Assembly: GCF_026151335.1 (NCBI RefSeq)
Contig: NZ_JAMQPP010000003.1
Strand: one strand, 5' to 3'
Length of the DNA stretch: 64,000 bases
Source: Leptospira_A soteropolitanensis
GTDB taxonomy: Bacteria; Spirochaetota; Leptospiria; Leptospirales; Leptospiraceae
In this document: in pieces, positions 45,418 to 54,962 of the stretch
Layout: each line of letters starts with the position of its first letter
How positions within the stretch are numbered: the stretch's first letter is position 1
Notes under the pieces: generated by a model
Databases searched by the model: none
What the model was told of the DNA's origin: nothing
What the model saw: the letters and a program-made list of their open reading frames with translations, nothing else
Translations under genes and position numbers: made by a program

Positions 45418-46071
45418 TCAATACCTTCTATCCTCAACTGAAATAAAATCGACCTGACTCGAGATCGGCCCACAATAAAACAAACTTATGGTGGATAAGA
45501 TGATATTCGATTCCAATAGATGTCGAAACGAGATCGATTTTTCCCTGATCTCATCTTCCGTGATGTTGATTTCTTGAATGTTTTTTTTCGAAATCTTAAT
45601 GGAAGGGCAAACCACTTTGTCTTCCTTCAGAAACTGACATGTTTCTGAAGTGTAAGGAACTGTTGGATTTTTTGGATCATAAGGATCTTTAAATTGAAAG
45701 CCATGATAAATCTTTAAGTCACTTGTTTTACAGCGAAAGAATGATACATCACCATATCTAAGTTTTGTCATAGCATAATACTCTCCCACTTTTAAAGGAA
45801 TCGCCATGGAAGGGTCCGAAGGCCGGAGATTCGCCATCTTTTTGATATGTTCTTGCGACGAACAATTGTAATCGCCATGACAACCACTTGGATCTTTAAA
45901 GACTTTTGTATCGACGACGACATAACCATCTCGGATGGAATTGTGCCATCGAAAGTATCCATAATTGGTATCAGTCATAACCTCTGCTTCCATTTCTTTT
46001 GAATTGGATGTGGAACAATGAAAATGAAACAGGATTAGGAGAGATAAGGAAATGAATAAGTAATTTTTCAC
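45418..46071 (-). CDS. Hypothetical lipoprotein
   Basis: 217 aa with signal peptide MKNYLFISLSLLILFHFHC and lipobox FHFHC (Cys19). Six further cysteines are spread through the mature part (SGCHGDYNC, FRCKTSD, SETCQFL, VVCPSI, FYCGP). A late hydrophobic stretch (LESNIILSTISLFYCGPI) is notable. It is probably a membrane-anchored periplasmic protein with disulfides. Unrecognised. Confidence 0.7.
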   Translation of the reverse strand: MKNYLFISLSLLILFHFHCSTSNSKEMEAEVMTDTNYGYFRWHNSIRDGYVVVDTKVFKDPSGCHGDYNCSSQEHIKKMANLRPSDPSMAIPLKVGEYYAMTKLRYGDVSFFRCKTSDLKIYHGFQFKDPYDPKNPTVPYTSETCQFLKEDKVVCPSIKISKKNIQEINITEDEIREKSISFRHLLESNIILSTISLFYCGPISSQVDFISVEDRRY

Positions 46072-46263
46072 TTGGTATCGTTTTTTTTGATCAAAAGAAT
46101 TAAAATATTTGGTAAATCATCATTTGAATTGCACCAAACAAAGAATGATTAGGTGTCTTAATTCTTACCTCTTCTGAAATTCGATGGCAAGCCAAAAAAC
46201 CACCTAACAAAATAGATTTCTCTAAAAATAAAGTTGATAAATAAACAAAAAGCGCGAAATATC

Positions 46264-46551
46264 ATGCCTGGTAAGTATAACATGGAAATAGAGCATAATG
46301 GACTGGCAACAAAAGAAGAAATGGAAGCGATGAGACGACAGATGGAAGAGATGATGGAAGATCCAGACTTCTTCCCAGAAGATATTGAGGAAGAAGATCC
46401 GGATGAAGAGGACTCACTCCATATGCAACTCCTCATTGAACATTTGGATCGTCTCAAAAATGGAGAAAAGGCAAGTCTACAAGACATCATCGCAAGCGCA
46501 CCCGAACCGATTGATCCAAATTCTTTTACAATAGGACTTTTAGAACTGTAA
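46264..46551 (+). CDS. Small acidic hypothetical protein
   Basis: 95 aa. The centre is extremely acidic (MEDPDFFPEDIEEEDPDEED), followed by HMQLLIEHLDRLKNGEKASL. The start is uncertain between 46264 and 46282; neither has a good ribosome site. It could be a DNA-mimic or a small adaptor. It ends right before a strong terminator, which supports it being expressed. Confidence 0.5.
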   Translation: MPGKYNMEIEHNGLATKEEMEAMRRQMEEMMEDPDFFPEDIEEEDPDEEDSLHMQLLIEHLDRLKNGEKASLQDIIASAPEPIDPNSFTIGLLEL

Positions 46552-46561
46552 TTGATGATTC

Positions 46562-46597
46562 AGCTTTCCAATGGAAAGCTACTCTCCCCTTTTTTTC
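46562..46597 (+). terminator. Rho-independent terminator
   Basis: AGCTTTCC-AAT-GGAAAGCT is a perfect 8-bp stem (46562-46580), followed by ACTCTCCCC and TTTTTTT. It lies 11 bp after the stop of the acidic protein gene. Confidence 0.8.
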
Positions 46598-46796
46598 GAT
46601 ATTTCGACTGATGCGGTATTTCATTCCCACTTGCTCACCACGCTCGTACCACCTAGTCCTCAGTGGGCTGCGGCTTTCGTTTGGTCGCCCCTTACCCTAA
46701 TACACTAGTTAGCCGTTTCCGACTTTCTCCGAAAACAGACACGGAAGCACAATAAACTAAGTTGACCGATCTTGTAACAGATCGAATGGTGAGCGA

Positions 46797-47219
46797 ATGA
46801 AAATAATAATACTAGTTTCTATGCTCTTTACTTTGAGTAATTGTTTTACTGGAGTAATGTATTTCCGCACAGACAAAATGACACCTATCGAACAGCAAGG
46901 AAGAATTCGCACAAGCAGATCAACCTTTCTAATGTCGATTGACGATCAAATGATGCCTATGGGTCAGGTACACAATTGGAGTCACTATAAAAATTTTCTC
47001 GTATCTCCTGGTGACTACAAACTTATGGTGCATTATTATAAAGTAGTTGGGCGATCTGTATCAAGCAGTAAGCAAGCTCTTCCGATCGGTATAAAGATCA
47101 ACGCAGGAGAAACAATTTTTATCTGTGGTAGCACAACCAAAACTGGATGGTTCCCTCAGCCTTTACTGATTCCTAATGACGTCCCAGATTCTGAGCCTGA
47201 TCCGTCTGGATGCAATTAA
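46797..47219 (+). CDS. Hypothetical lipoprotein
   Basis: 140 aa. Signal peptide KIIILVSMLFTLSNC with lipobox LSNC (Cys16). The mature part contains KNFLVSPGDYKLMVHYYKVV and LPIGIKINAGETIFICGSTT, a beta-sandwich look seen in small Leptospira lipoproteins of unknown role. GGTGAGCG precedes the ATG. The 200 bp upstream are GC-richer and contain CACTAGTTAGCC, faintly like an attC end, but no second arm is found. Confidence 0.7.
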   Translation: MKIIILVSMLFTLSNCFTGVMYFRTDKMTPIEQQGRIRTSRSTFLMSIDDQMMPMGQVHNWSHYKNFLVSPGDYKLMVHYYKVVGRSVSSSKQALPIGIKINAGETIFICGSTTKTGWFPQPLLIPNDVPDSEPDPSGCN

Positions 47220-48428
47220 TTTGAACTTTTAACCACACCACCGTTCCCAAAAATTGCTAGTCTCTGGAAACGATGGGATTTAATTTTCATATATTACAAC
47301 TTTTTGATTATTCCAGGTTTATTGAAAGGTGATGACTTTCTTTAAAACTGGTTTGATCTCAAAGAAAGTTGCTATCGTTAAGAATTCTGATCACGATTTC
47401 TAAGATACTGACTAATTTCAAAATTATTTCAATGATTCTCATATTCGATTTCCCCCTTACTTTATATTAGTATTCGAAAAGGATTTTCGTTTAAAAAAAC
47501 TCTCTGTTCATAGTGTATTAGTTCACTTAGGTTTTGGACAGAGGATTTCCCTTTCATCTAGTTAGTAGTGAGATTTGATTTGGCTTCGCTTTGGATAGCT
47601 TCCCCACTACTCTTCTTATATAATAAATAAAATTCAGAGAATCTTTTCGATGCGTTGGGTTTTCCGAGTCCCTAAAAGGACTTCCCGTCTCAATTACAAC
47701 CGAAGTTCACCTTTTCGCACTAAAACCATTTTCTTTACTAAAGTAGAAGTTTGGTAAAGGAAATCAGAAGTGGAGAAGAGACTTACTCCGAAGGTTCTTT
47801 GGGCTAAATGAATCTTCTCCTTACAAAATCCATTTTCCATTGGTTAGATAAAAACTGCGTCAATACAGGTAACCTTTCCCAAGTTCTGAATATTAAAAAG
47901 AATACTATAACCTAATGTATAGAAGAGCTAAAATTTGGAATTTTAGCTCAGAAAAGGCCTCTCGGCTATATGTTCCTATTTTTAAGAATCAAATAGGCTA
48001 GAAATCGATTCTAGCGCGAAATTTTTAACTTCAAAGAAGCCGTTTAGGACACGAAAATCCATCCCGAAATTCAAAGTTTGAATTTGCCGAAATCAACGGG
48101 CAACTTTGGAGGGAAAAGAAAGAGTGGAACATTCTCCAAAAATTGGATGCCACAACCTTCTCTCGAATTTTTACCTGAACAGGAAATTCGTAACAGATGG
48201 GTCGGAAGCATCTCCATTGAGGAAGTTCATACTTTCTGTTCCAAAAGAAGAAAATCGAACAAGAGAACCTTTCAAAATTTGAGGGAATGATATCTAAATA
48301 ATCTTCACTAACAAGTCTCCATTTATGTTAGATGGACTCGCTCCAACCTAGCAAAAATTCGGTGGTATCTCAAATACACAACAGAATTGATTTGCAGCAA
48401 ATCTTCCAAATGTTCCAATCGACGCGAA
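47220..48428. other. Gene-poor region of 1.2 kb
   Basis: No convincing reading frame on either strand. It contains the hairpin at 47925-47949. Short open frames at 48078-48290 and 48332-48520 have atypical composition and no ribosome site. It could be decayed genes or an untranslated RNA region. Confidence 0.45.
47925..47949. repeat. Perfect 11-bp hairpin
   Basis: GAGCTAAAATT, loop TGG, AATTTTAGCTC. It stands alone in the gene-poor region, with no U-tract, so it is not an obvious terminator. Confidence 0.5.
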
Positions 48429-49550
48429 ATGGCAAAAAATCTTACCAAAGAAGAACAAATCCAAAAAGGACTCGAGGTCCTTCTTTTAGGAAGAGAGTGG
48501 TATCTAAAAGAAAGAACTAAAAATCAACATGATGAAATCATGAATGTGGGAGATTTATACACACGATTTGATGAAATCCACCAAATCGATATGGATCCAG
48601 AAGCATGGAAAAAAGAATTATTAGAATTCAAAGATGATGAGGACGAAGAAGAGCCTAAAAAGAACCAGAAAAAGAAAACATCCCTTCAGGAAAAAGTTAG
48701 AAAGAGACTTCAAAACTATTTGGATGAAGTGAAAGCGCAATTTAGTGTATCCATTAATTTCCAATCGAAACGCTGCAATTTAAAAGAAAATGACATTCCC
48801 AAAATCCTTTCGATCTCATTAACCATCTTAAAATCTTTTGCCCATTTTACAAGTGATGAAGCCTTACAAATTGTTTTGAAAAACTGGAAAGACAAACTTG
48901 ACTTACCAACATTTCTCATTGTTGTACGTTATGCGATCAAATTCAATTTACCTCTTGAGTTTCAATATAAAAAACTGATGCAATTTCGACAAGAGTCAAG
49001 GCGAGTGTATCCTCGGGCCATCACTCTTGTGGAAGGAAATTTAGGCCTCATCGCCTATGACACAAAAGATAAAAACACAAAATCTTTTATGTTAAGCCGA
49101 ATTCAAAATCCAAAACTGGATTTTTATCCAGCACTTGTATCTTCGCTAGGCAAAGATACAAAGCTTCCAGATTTTGACCTGATTGATTATTTAACAACAA
49201 ATCCCTTTGCAAGATTCCAAAAAGAAGAAGTCACTTACACCATTTGGATGGCAAAAAACAATGTAGATTATCTACTACACAGTCTGAATCTGGCATGCAA
49301 AATCATCAAAGAAGATGACAAAACCAATTCTGCAATCGTTGAAATCAAAACTCATAACGAATATTTAATTTTTGATATTTTGTTTAACTACCAAAGGTAT
49401 GCGAAGTTGATTGGACCCAAAGAAGCAGTCACGGCTTTCCGAGCTAAGTTGCATGATCTTAGTCAGTTTTATTCGGAAACAAAGCAAAACAAGCAACCAA
49501 CCAAAAAGGACTCCCCAACAAAGGGGAGCCAAAGAGGCAAAAGAAAGTAA
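48429..49550 (+). CDS. WYL-domain protein
   Basis: 373 aa from the ATG at 48429 (MAKNLTKEEQIQ); a frame extension to 48387 has no support. The N-terminal half is charged, with an acidic-then-basic linker (KDDEDEEEPKKNQKKK) and a helical part. Residues ~205-250 (SRRVYPRAITLVEGNLGLIA, YDTKDKNTKSFMLSRI) follow the WYL fold. WYL domains sense nucleic-acid or nucleotide ligands in regulators of DNA-damage response and phage defence. A clear DNA-binding HTH is not seen. It ends in a basic Lys-rich tail. The convergent membrane protein gene ends 6 bp away. Confidence 0.7.
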   Translation: MAKNLTKEEQIQKGLEVLLLGREWYLKERTKNQHDEIMNVGDLYTRFDEIHQIDMDPEAWKKELLEFKDDEDEEEPKKNQKKKTSLQEKVRKRLQNYLDEVKAQFSVSINFQSKRCNLKENDIPKILSISLTILKSFAHFTSDEALQIVLKNWKDKLDLPTFLIVVRYAIKFNLPLEFQYKKLMQFRQESRRVYPRAITLVEGNLGLIAYDTKDKNTKSFMLSRIQNPKLDFYPALVSSLGKDTKLPDFDLIDYLTTNPFARFQKEEVTYTIWMAKNNVDYLLHSLNLACKIIKEDDKTNSAIVEIKTHNEYLIFDILFNYQRYAKLIGPKEAVTAFRAKLHDLSQFYSETKQNKQPTKKDSPTKGSQRGKRK

Positions 49551-49556
49551 ATGGAA

Positions 49557-50375
49557 CTAACGTTTTGCGAGGTGTTTTTCGATTCGCATAATGGAAAACA
49601 AAACTCCTAAGAATGGCAAGAGTAACAAGATGGATCCTAACACAATCAGTCTTGTGTTTGTGAAAAACTCTTCTTTGGCATTTTTTGCATCCAATTCAGA
49701 TTTGCCACTGCTATAGTCGTCCCAAAATTTTCGATAGACTTTACTTAGTTTGATATCTGTTAAGAAATCAATTTCTTCGTTTTGGTAGTTGTAGATCGCA
49801 TAAGGAGAATATCCTTTTTTCATAGATTCTTTTAGATACTCCGTCATTTGTTCCGAAGCATCTTCTCTGAAAGAATCTTCTGAGAATTGGTATTCCAAAT
49901 CAGATGCGATTCTTTCTTTGGATTTATCAAAAAAGATCTGCCAATACTTCGGAGTTGTATCTTGGATCACAGCTTCTACACTTTCATTTAACTCCGCATA
50001 AGGCAAACTTTTGAGTTCGTCACTGATTTGGCCTCGAACAAGTCCGATTCCTTTTTGTCTCACTACATTTGCTAAAGTCGATTCAAAGTCCTTTTTGATA
50101 TCCTTCAAAACGGCAATCGCCAGTTTCTCAGAATAAGTCACTTCCTTCTTTGATTCGGACTCGGTTGCATCAGCAGAGGCAGGGGCACTCCGTTTGAAGT
50201 CTTGGATTTTAAATTCCGTTTTTGGATACTTCTGATTGAAAACTGGTGTCACTAATTGATATGTATAGGCGAGCAAATTCCAACCTAATACCAAAACCAA
50301 TAGTAGCATAAAAAACATTCCTAATACGCGAGCGACTTTCGATACAAATTCTTCGATTTTTTCCATTTGAATCAT
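49557..50375 (-). CDS. Hypothetical two-transmembrane protein
   Basis: 272 aa. The first membrane segment is VLGMFFMLLLVLVLGWNLLA (~18-38) and the second is LIVLGSILLLLPFLGVLFSI (~242-262), leaving a ~200-residue extracytoplasmic, charged, helical domain. No enzyme motif. AAGGAAGG precedes the ATG at 50375. A near-match of the TCGGAAAA palindrome sits 57 bp upstream (50432-50450). Confidence 0.75.
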   Translation of the reverse strand: MIQMEKIEEFVSKVARVLGMFFMLLLVLVLGWNLLAYTYQLVTPVFNQKYPKTEFKIQDFKRSAPASADATESESKKEVTYSEKLAIAVLKDIKKDFESTLANVVRQKGIGLVRGQISDELKSLPYAELNESVEAVIQDTTPKYWQIFFDKSKERIASDLEYQFSEDSFREDASEQMTEYLKESMKKGYSPYAIYNYQNEEIDFLTDIKLSKVYRKFWDDYSSGKSELDAKNAKEEFFTNTRLIVLGSILLLLPFLGVLFSIMRIEKHLAKR

Positions 50376-50431
50376 GTAACACCTTCCTTAATGTTGAATG
50401 ACTCATATCATAACGAACGTAATGGGGATTT

Positions 50432-50450
50432 TCGGAAGAAGTCTTTCCGA
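50432..50450. promoter_or_regulatory. TCGGAAAA-type palindrome, imperfect copy
   Basis: TCGGAAGAAGTCTTTCCGA has the same 19-bp length and TCGGAA...TTCCGA arms as the three perfect copies. It lies 57 bp upstream of the minus-strand membrane protein gene. Confidence 0.4.
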
Positions 50451-50583
50451 AGGGAATTTTTTAGTAAATATAAGTTCTCAATAGTGAATTTTAGCGATAC
50501 AAATGATTCAAATCAGTGTTTAGTATATTCCGTTATTAAATGATTTTTTAAAATGTATTTAATTCACACAGAACCAAATTTAA

Positions 50584-50621
50584 TAAATCTCTTGTATACA
50601 TTTAAGTATACAAGAGATTTA
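50584..50621. repeat. Perfect 16-bp inverted repeat (38-bp hairpin)
   Basis: TAAATCTCTTGTATAC (50584-50599), loop ATTTAA, GTATACAAGAGATTTA (50606-50621). Every base pairs. It lies between two minus-strand genes, 118 bp after the MORN gene's stop (50739) in its reading direction, so it may terminate that gene, although no U-tract follows. The rest of 50376-50738 is gene-free. Confidence 0.7.
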
Positions 50622-50738
50622 AAGCCACATGTTTTAGGGGGATAAAAAGTTAATTTTACAATATAGATAACCCAAAAAAATGGCAAGTTACCAGTTAAAT
50701 TAAATGTGAATTTTAGGTTAGAGTCTTTAGGTATTTAT

Positions 50739-52025
50739 CTATTTATATCCAGTTACATCTGCATAAAATTCGTGACTTTCTATAAAATTATTACCAGATG
50801 GGCACACTCTTTGATTAAGTTTGAAATAAGGAGAAGGAGAAGTTTCATTCGGATTTAATTTTAACTTAACACTGTGTGCTTTCTGATAGCGAATAACTGA
50901 ATCAATTTCTTTTATAATTAAAATAAAATTAATCGATGAGATAGTTTTTTTTGTATTATTCTGGAATGTAACATTCCATTTATCTATGCATCCATCTCTG
51001 TCAAATTCCCACTGATGGTATGATGATTTTAAAGATTCATTGAAAACTTGTCTTTCCAATTTTTCTAAATCAATAAATATACCGGTTTCTCTATTAAAGA
51101 CACCTACTTCTTGTATTCCATTTGGGTATTTTGCTTTCCCATTGATAAGATAACCCGTCTCAGGATCAAAGATACCTTCGCGAATGTTTCCATCTGGAAA
51201 TATTGCTATTCCTTTAGTCAGAAGTTTAGTTCTAAAGTCAAAAATTCCCTCATAAATAGTGCCATCAGGTACGATTTTTTTTCCTTTTATCTCAATATTT
51301 TCATCATAGCTTAAATTTCCAATAAAAGTAACTCCACTAGGATAAATGGTTTTACCTTTCAATACATGATTTTTGATGGATCCTTCAAATTTGATGCCAT
51401 TTTTAAAGAATGATTTACCATTAAGGAGAAATCCATTTTTATCAAATAGTCCTTCGTAAATATTGCCTTCCGGATCTATCATTTTACCTTTAAGAAGAAC
51501 ACCAGTGATTGGATCGAATTCTCCTTCCTCTACTCCCCCATCTGTATATAATCTTTTGCCTTTAATTAATCTTGCATCTTTATCCCATATTCCTTCATGA
51601 ATTTGGCCTCCGGGAAAAGTTGCAATGCCTTCAGTAGCAATTCCCGAAGTGAAAGTTCCTTCAAACAAATAGTTTGAACAACTTTCAGCTCGTCCAAAGC
51701 CATCGAATTTGCCATTTCTAAATTCACCTTTATAAGTTGATCCAGAAGGAAAAACCATCTCACCAAGTCCTGAAATACAATCACCAGCTATACATTTCCC
51801 TGGATAAATTTTCTGATCCTTCTTTTTAAAATGATAATATTCCTTATTATTCTGTATCTCTCCTGCTTTTGGATTTGATTTCTGCATCAAGCATTCGCTC
51901 ATTTTTTGTTCAGGTTTTGAGGATTCACGCGAACTTTTATTCTCATTTGTTTTTTCAGTAGTTGAGGAACAAGATATTAAAAAAAGCGAGACACAAAGCA
52001 AGTGATTTAGAAATATATTTTTCAT
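50739..52025 (-). CDS. MORN-repeat lipoprotein
   Basis: 428 aa. The signal peptide ends at lipobox LISC (Cys19). From ~75 to ~310 there are about ten repeats of ~23 residues, such as GEMVFPSGSTYKGEFRNGKF, GKTIYPSGVTFIGNL and GIAIFPDGNIREGIFDPETG. The C-terminal ~100 residues differ and may be a small beta-sandwich (ISSINFILIIKEIDSVIRYQ). MORN arrays bind lipids or proteins and are frequent in Leptospira surface proteins. Two other MORN proteins occur in this window. Confidence 0.85.
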   Translation of the reverse strand: MKNIFLNHLLCVSLFLISCSSTTEKTNENKSSRESSKPEQKMSECLMQKSNPKAGEIQNNKEYYHFKKKDQKIYPGKCIAGDCISGLGEMVFPSGSTYKGEFRNGKFDGFGRAESCSNYLFEGTFTSGIATEGIATFPGGQIHEGIWDKDARLIKGKRLYTDGGVEEGEFDPITGVLLKGKMIDPEGNIYEGLFDKNGFLLNGKSFFKNGIKFEGSIKNHVLKGKTIYPSGVTFIGNLSYDENIEIKGKKIVPDGTIYEGIFDFRTKLLTKGIAIFPDGNIREGIFDPETGYLINGKAKYPNGIQEVGVFNRETGIFIDLEKLERQVFNESLKSSYHQWEFDRDGCIDKWNVTFQNNTKKTISSINFILIIKEIDSVIRYQKAHSVKLKLNPNETSPSPYFKLNQRVCPSGNNFIESHEFYADVTGYK

Positions 52026-52088
52026 CCGGCTACCCTAATGCCTGTTCAGTGAATTGTCAATAAAGTTTAAAATAGAATAAGATAACTT

Positions 52089-52841
52089 CTAAGCCAAAGT
52101 CCCGTTTATACTTTTTACAAACGAATCTACCAACGCCATTATATCCTCTTTCCTTGCCAAAACATCAATCCATTCTTTTGGATCCATTAACAATCGTTTG
52201 TAATGGCTTAATTCTTTTTCATCATGAAAGATGGTTTTGGTATGATCTTGTGCGATCTGGTTACTTTCAGGGATTGATTTCCCTTGCAGTAATGCTATCC
52301 CAAGTTCGATAAGAAACGTAGATCCAATCAAACTCCTTGGATGTTTGTGAGTTAAAGAAGAAACATCGGAAACAAAGGAAACTCTTTCTTCCAAAGATTG
52401 GTTTTGTAAGGCAAAACACAATGGAAGGATTCGCATGGAAGCACCATTCCCATTGTCTTTTTCAGCAGATCCACCTGCATCTTTGGGATGGATGGAAGTA
52501 TCTCGCAGACGATCAATTGCCTTTCTAGTTCCGATCCCAACATCAAACGCCTTTCCATAAGGAGTCCAGTAACCAATATCTAACCAATTTATAAATCGGT
52601 TACCAAGTTTCCTAAGATCAAAGCCAGCCACAAATGTTTCCATCAAACAAAACATAAGCGAACTATCATCGGACCAAGTACCGGGAGGTTGGTGGTGCGT
52701 TCCATATCCTGTCATGCCGGATACAGGATTCTGTTTTAATTCCTCGCGTGATTCAAATTCAACCGGCACACCAAGTGCATCTCCCACTACAAATCCAAGG
52801 ATTCCAGCATAGACCAATTCTTTTTGTTCTTCATTCATCAT
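52089..52841 (-). CDS. ADP-ribosylglycohydrolase family protein, C-terminally short
   Basis: 250 aa. It keeps the first half of the fold: GFVVGDALGVPVEF (~17), the metal-binding TWSDDSSLMFCL (~55), DNGNGASMRILPL (~128) and the THKHPRS motif (~164). It stops at SINGTLA, without the C-terminal G-G-D-T-D-T motif that supplies the other metal ligands, so it is about 50 residues shorter than usual. Such enzymes remove ADP-ribose from proteins. It may be inactive or have a changed metal site. No remnant of the missing part is visible downstream. Confidence 0.8.
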   Translation of the reverse strand: MMNEEQKELVYAGILGFVVGDALGVPVEFESREELKQNPVSGMTGYGTHHQPPGTWSDDSSLMFCLMETFVAGFDLRKLGNRFINWLDIGYWTPYGKAFDVGIGTRKAIDRLRDTSIHPKDAGGSAEKDNGNGASMRILPLCFALQNQSLEERVSFVSDVSSLTHKHPRSLIGSTFLIELGIALLQGKSIPESNQIAQDHTKTIFHDEKELSHYKRLLMDPKEWIDVLARKEDIMALVDSFVKSINGTLA

Positions 52842-52847
52842 CTAATG

Positions 52848-54878
52848 TTACCCTCGGAGAAGCTGGCGAGAGTCAATCTGTTTTCCTAAGTCTACTTCAT
52901 AACGAAAGTATTGGTAAATAAAAACCATTGCCAAAGTGTCGAGCTCACAATACTTCAAAAGTGCTTCTTTGATTTTGGTCCGAACACGCTCTGAACAATC
53001 CATAAATTGTAAAAAGGCAAAGGCTGTCAGTGCTGCCCCACCATCATTCAATCTTGCTAACTTATTTTGATTGGCCAAACTCAGCTCTGATTCAGGAATT
53101 TCGATCCCTTGAAAAAGATCAGGGAGTTGGTCATACGGATTAGTTGCTTCTTTCGTGAATGGATCGATCTCTAACCATACTTTATCTTTGAAATTCAAAC
53201 TTTTGATTTCATTTCCATAAATGGGTTTGTTGTAGATTGATTGTAAATACGAAGACGAATTTAAAACGGCCGGAAGTACTGCTTTGATGGAATTAGAACC
53301 TTTGGTTCTCGGATCATAATGGTATTTTTTTACAATTTCACATAAATCCACCATATCGCGATCCCCTACCCAAGTGTTTTCATTCTTCCCACCTGAGTGA
53401 GTGATTGTTTTGATCCAATCGATTAACTCTTGCTTATCCGGTTCCATGGATTCATCCAATTGTTCGATGATCCGATTGAGAATGGTATTTTCATGATTGG
53501 AGTATCGAAAGATCGTGCCATCATCGGATTCTAATTCTTTTTTGAGATGACGGACAAAATCAAAGTTTGGAAAAACTCCTGGTTCCGTCGAAAGATATTG
53601 TCCTTTGTGTTCTACAGAACCGTCCTCGTTCACTACATGGTGAGAAAATTGAAAGGCAACTTCTTCATAAGGAGACATTCCTTGATAGAATGGAATTGCC
53701 ACAGTAGAAGTTTCAAAGTCAATGAAATGCAGTGGAAATTTCCAGCGATCCATTTCAACTTTAAGACCCACTGTATTCAAATAAACAGATTTATCCCCAT
53801 CTAAAACTTTTTTCAATTGGAGCCATTGGCGTTCCGAAGTAGATAGAGTATCATCCTCACTTGGATTGATCGTCAGATCCTCTTCCGAAAGATCTTCTAA
53901 GAAGTATTTCGACTCGCGTAAATACTGTGATGACTTTCTTGAATTCCATAATTCGAATACAAGGGGTTTTGCAAATGCCTCTTTTGGAAGGCCAAGGCTT
54001 TCCGTCCAACATTCTAAGAATCCATCTTTTTTTCCTTCGGCCACATCACTTTCGGTGCAAGTGAATTCACAGGAGTTACAAGTCGTAGAAATGGTTGGTT
54101 GGATTTTGGTGTTAGCTTCGTAACTTGTGGCTAGATCTTGAATTCGTTTTTCATAAACCGCCATCCCTTCTGCTTCGTAGATGAATGGCAAAACGGAATC
54201 GACACAAACTTTGATTAAAATCTTCTCACCAAGACCAGTTTTCTTCAAAATTGGTTCGTCGATTTGAATTTGTTTTCTACCATTCTCTTGAGTGATTTTA
54301 AAAATTTGATTGAGTCCATTGACGGTTGCTTTTGCATTTTTATTAGCCAACATCAAATACGATTTGATTCGATATTGAGGATAGGCTTTCTTCAAAACAA
54401 AGGTTTGAAAGGCCACATCTTCTAGATAGGAACTATAAGCTGAATTGATCTGATCACCTCTTACATTTAAGAATGAAGATTCATCTGTTCCGGCAAACGA
54501 TTTGGCTTTTACTTCAATGAGTTCGATTTGGTTTCCGTTTTTTTTCAGAATGTCAGCACGAATGAGAAGATTCTGATACCGGATGGCCGCTTCAAAGATG
54601 GTTACCTTGTCTTTTTCTAAAAGTAATTCTGTTTCTTTGACGGCCGATTCGATTTCCAACCCTTCAACTTCAAAACTATCTGAATCCATTTCATATAATT
54701 TTGCTAATTCCCCAACTTGAAATCCCCCTTCCGCCAAACTCTCCAAAAAACTATCCTCTAGGCTTTGGTTTGCGTATTCAGGATTGCTTGCATAATAGAG
54801 TTTTGTCGGACATTCCCCCGCTAGTTGGTATCTTGATTTTGTAAGATAACGGGATTTAGTTGGTTTTGACATGCTCAT
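52848..54878 (-). CDS. DUF2779 protein with Cas4/RecB-like nuclease and RNase H-like exonuclease domains
   Basis: 676 aa from the ATG at 54878 (MSMSKPTKSRYL). The start could also be 54872. The N-terminal ECPTKLYYAS is the first Cys of a Cas4-type motif. ELIEVKAKSF (~140) gives the E-x-K of a PD-(D/E)XK nuclease, and CNSCEFTC (~285) the remaining Fe-S ligands. HFIDFETSTVAIPF (~385) opens the DUF2779 domain, which looks like a DEDD exonuclease; YCELDTLAMVFIY (~650) is its last motif. The start-stop gap to the ADP-ribosylglycohydrolase is 6 bp, so they are likely co-transcribed. The cellular role is unknown; DNA processing or defence is inferred. Confidence 0.78.
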   Translation of the reverse strand: MSMSKPTKSRYLTKSRYQLAGECPTKLYYASNPEYANQSLEDSFLESLAEGGFQVGELAKLYEMDSDSFEVEGLEIESAVKETELLLEKDKVTIFEAAIRYQNLLIRADILKKNGNQIELIEVKAKSFAGTDESSFLNVRGDQINSAYSSYLEDVAFQTFVLKKAYPQYRIKSYLMLANKNAKATVNGLNQIFKITQENGRKQIQIDEPILKKTGLGEKILIKVCVDSVLPFIYEAEGMAVYEKRIQDLATSYEANTKIQPTISTTCNSCEFTCTESDVAEGKKDGFLECWTESLGLPKEAFAKPLVFELWNSRKSSQYLRESKYFLEDLSEEDLTINPSEDDTLSTSERQWLQLKKVLDGDKSVYLNTVGLKVEMDRWKFPLHFIDFETSTVAIPFYQGMSPYEEVAFQFSHHVVNEDGSVEHKGQYLSTEPGVFPNFDFVRHLKKELESDDGTIFRYSNHENTILNRIIEQLDESMEPDKQELIDWIKTITHSGGKNENTWVGDRDMVDLCEIVKKYHYDPRTKGSNSIKAVLPAVLNSSSYLQSIYNKPIYGNEIKSLNFKDKVWLEIDPFTKEATNPYDQLPDLFQGIEIPESELSLANQNKLARLNDGGAALTAFAFLQFMDCSERVRTKIKEALLKYCELDTLAMVFIYQYFRYEVDLGKQIDSRQLLRG

Positions 54879-54909
54879 GGATACTAATATAACAAACAAA
54901 AGTTTGTCA

Positions 54910-54928
54910 TTCGGAAATTTTTCGTCCG
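54910..54928. promoter_or_regulatory. TCGGAAAA-type palindrome, imperfect copy
   Basis: TCGGAAATTTTTCGTCCGA, a 19-bp variant, lies in the divergent promoter region between the DUF2779 gene and the gene at 54963. Confidence 0.4.
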
Positions 54929-54962
54929 AAAATGAAAAGTAAGCTGGTTTAATATCATTACT

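Noticed and set aside
48078..48520. Two short frames upstream of the WYL gene
   Set aside because: Unusual composition, no ribosome site, and overlap with the WYL gene's start.
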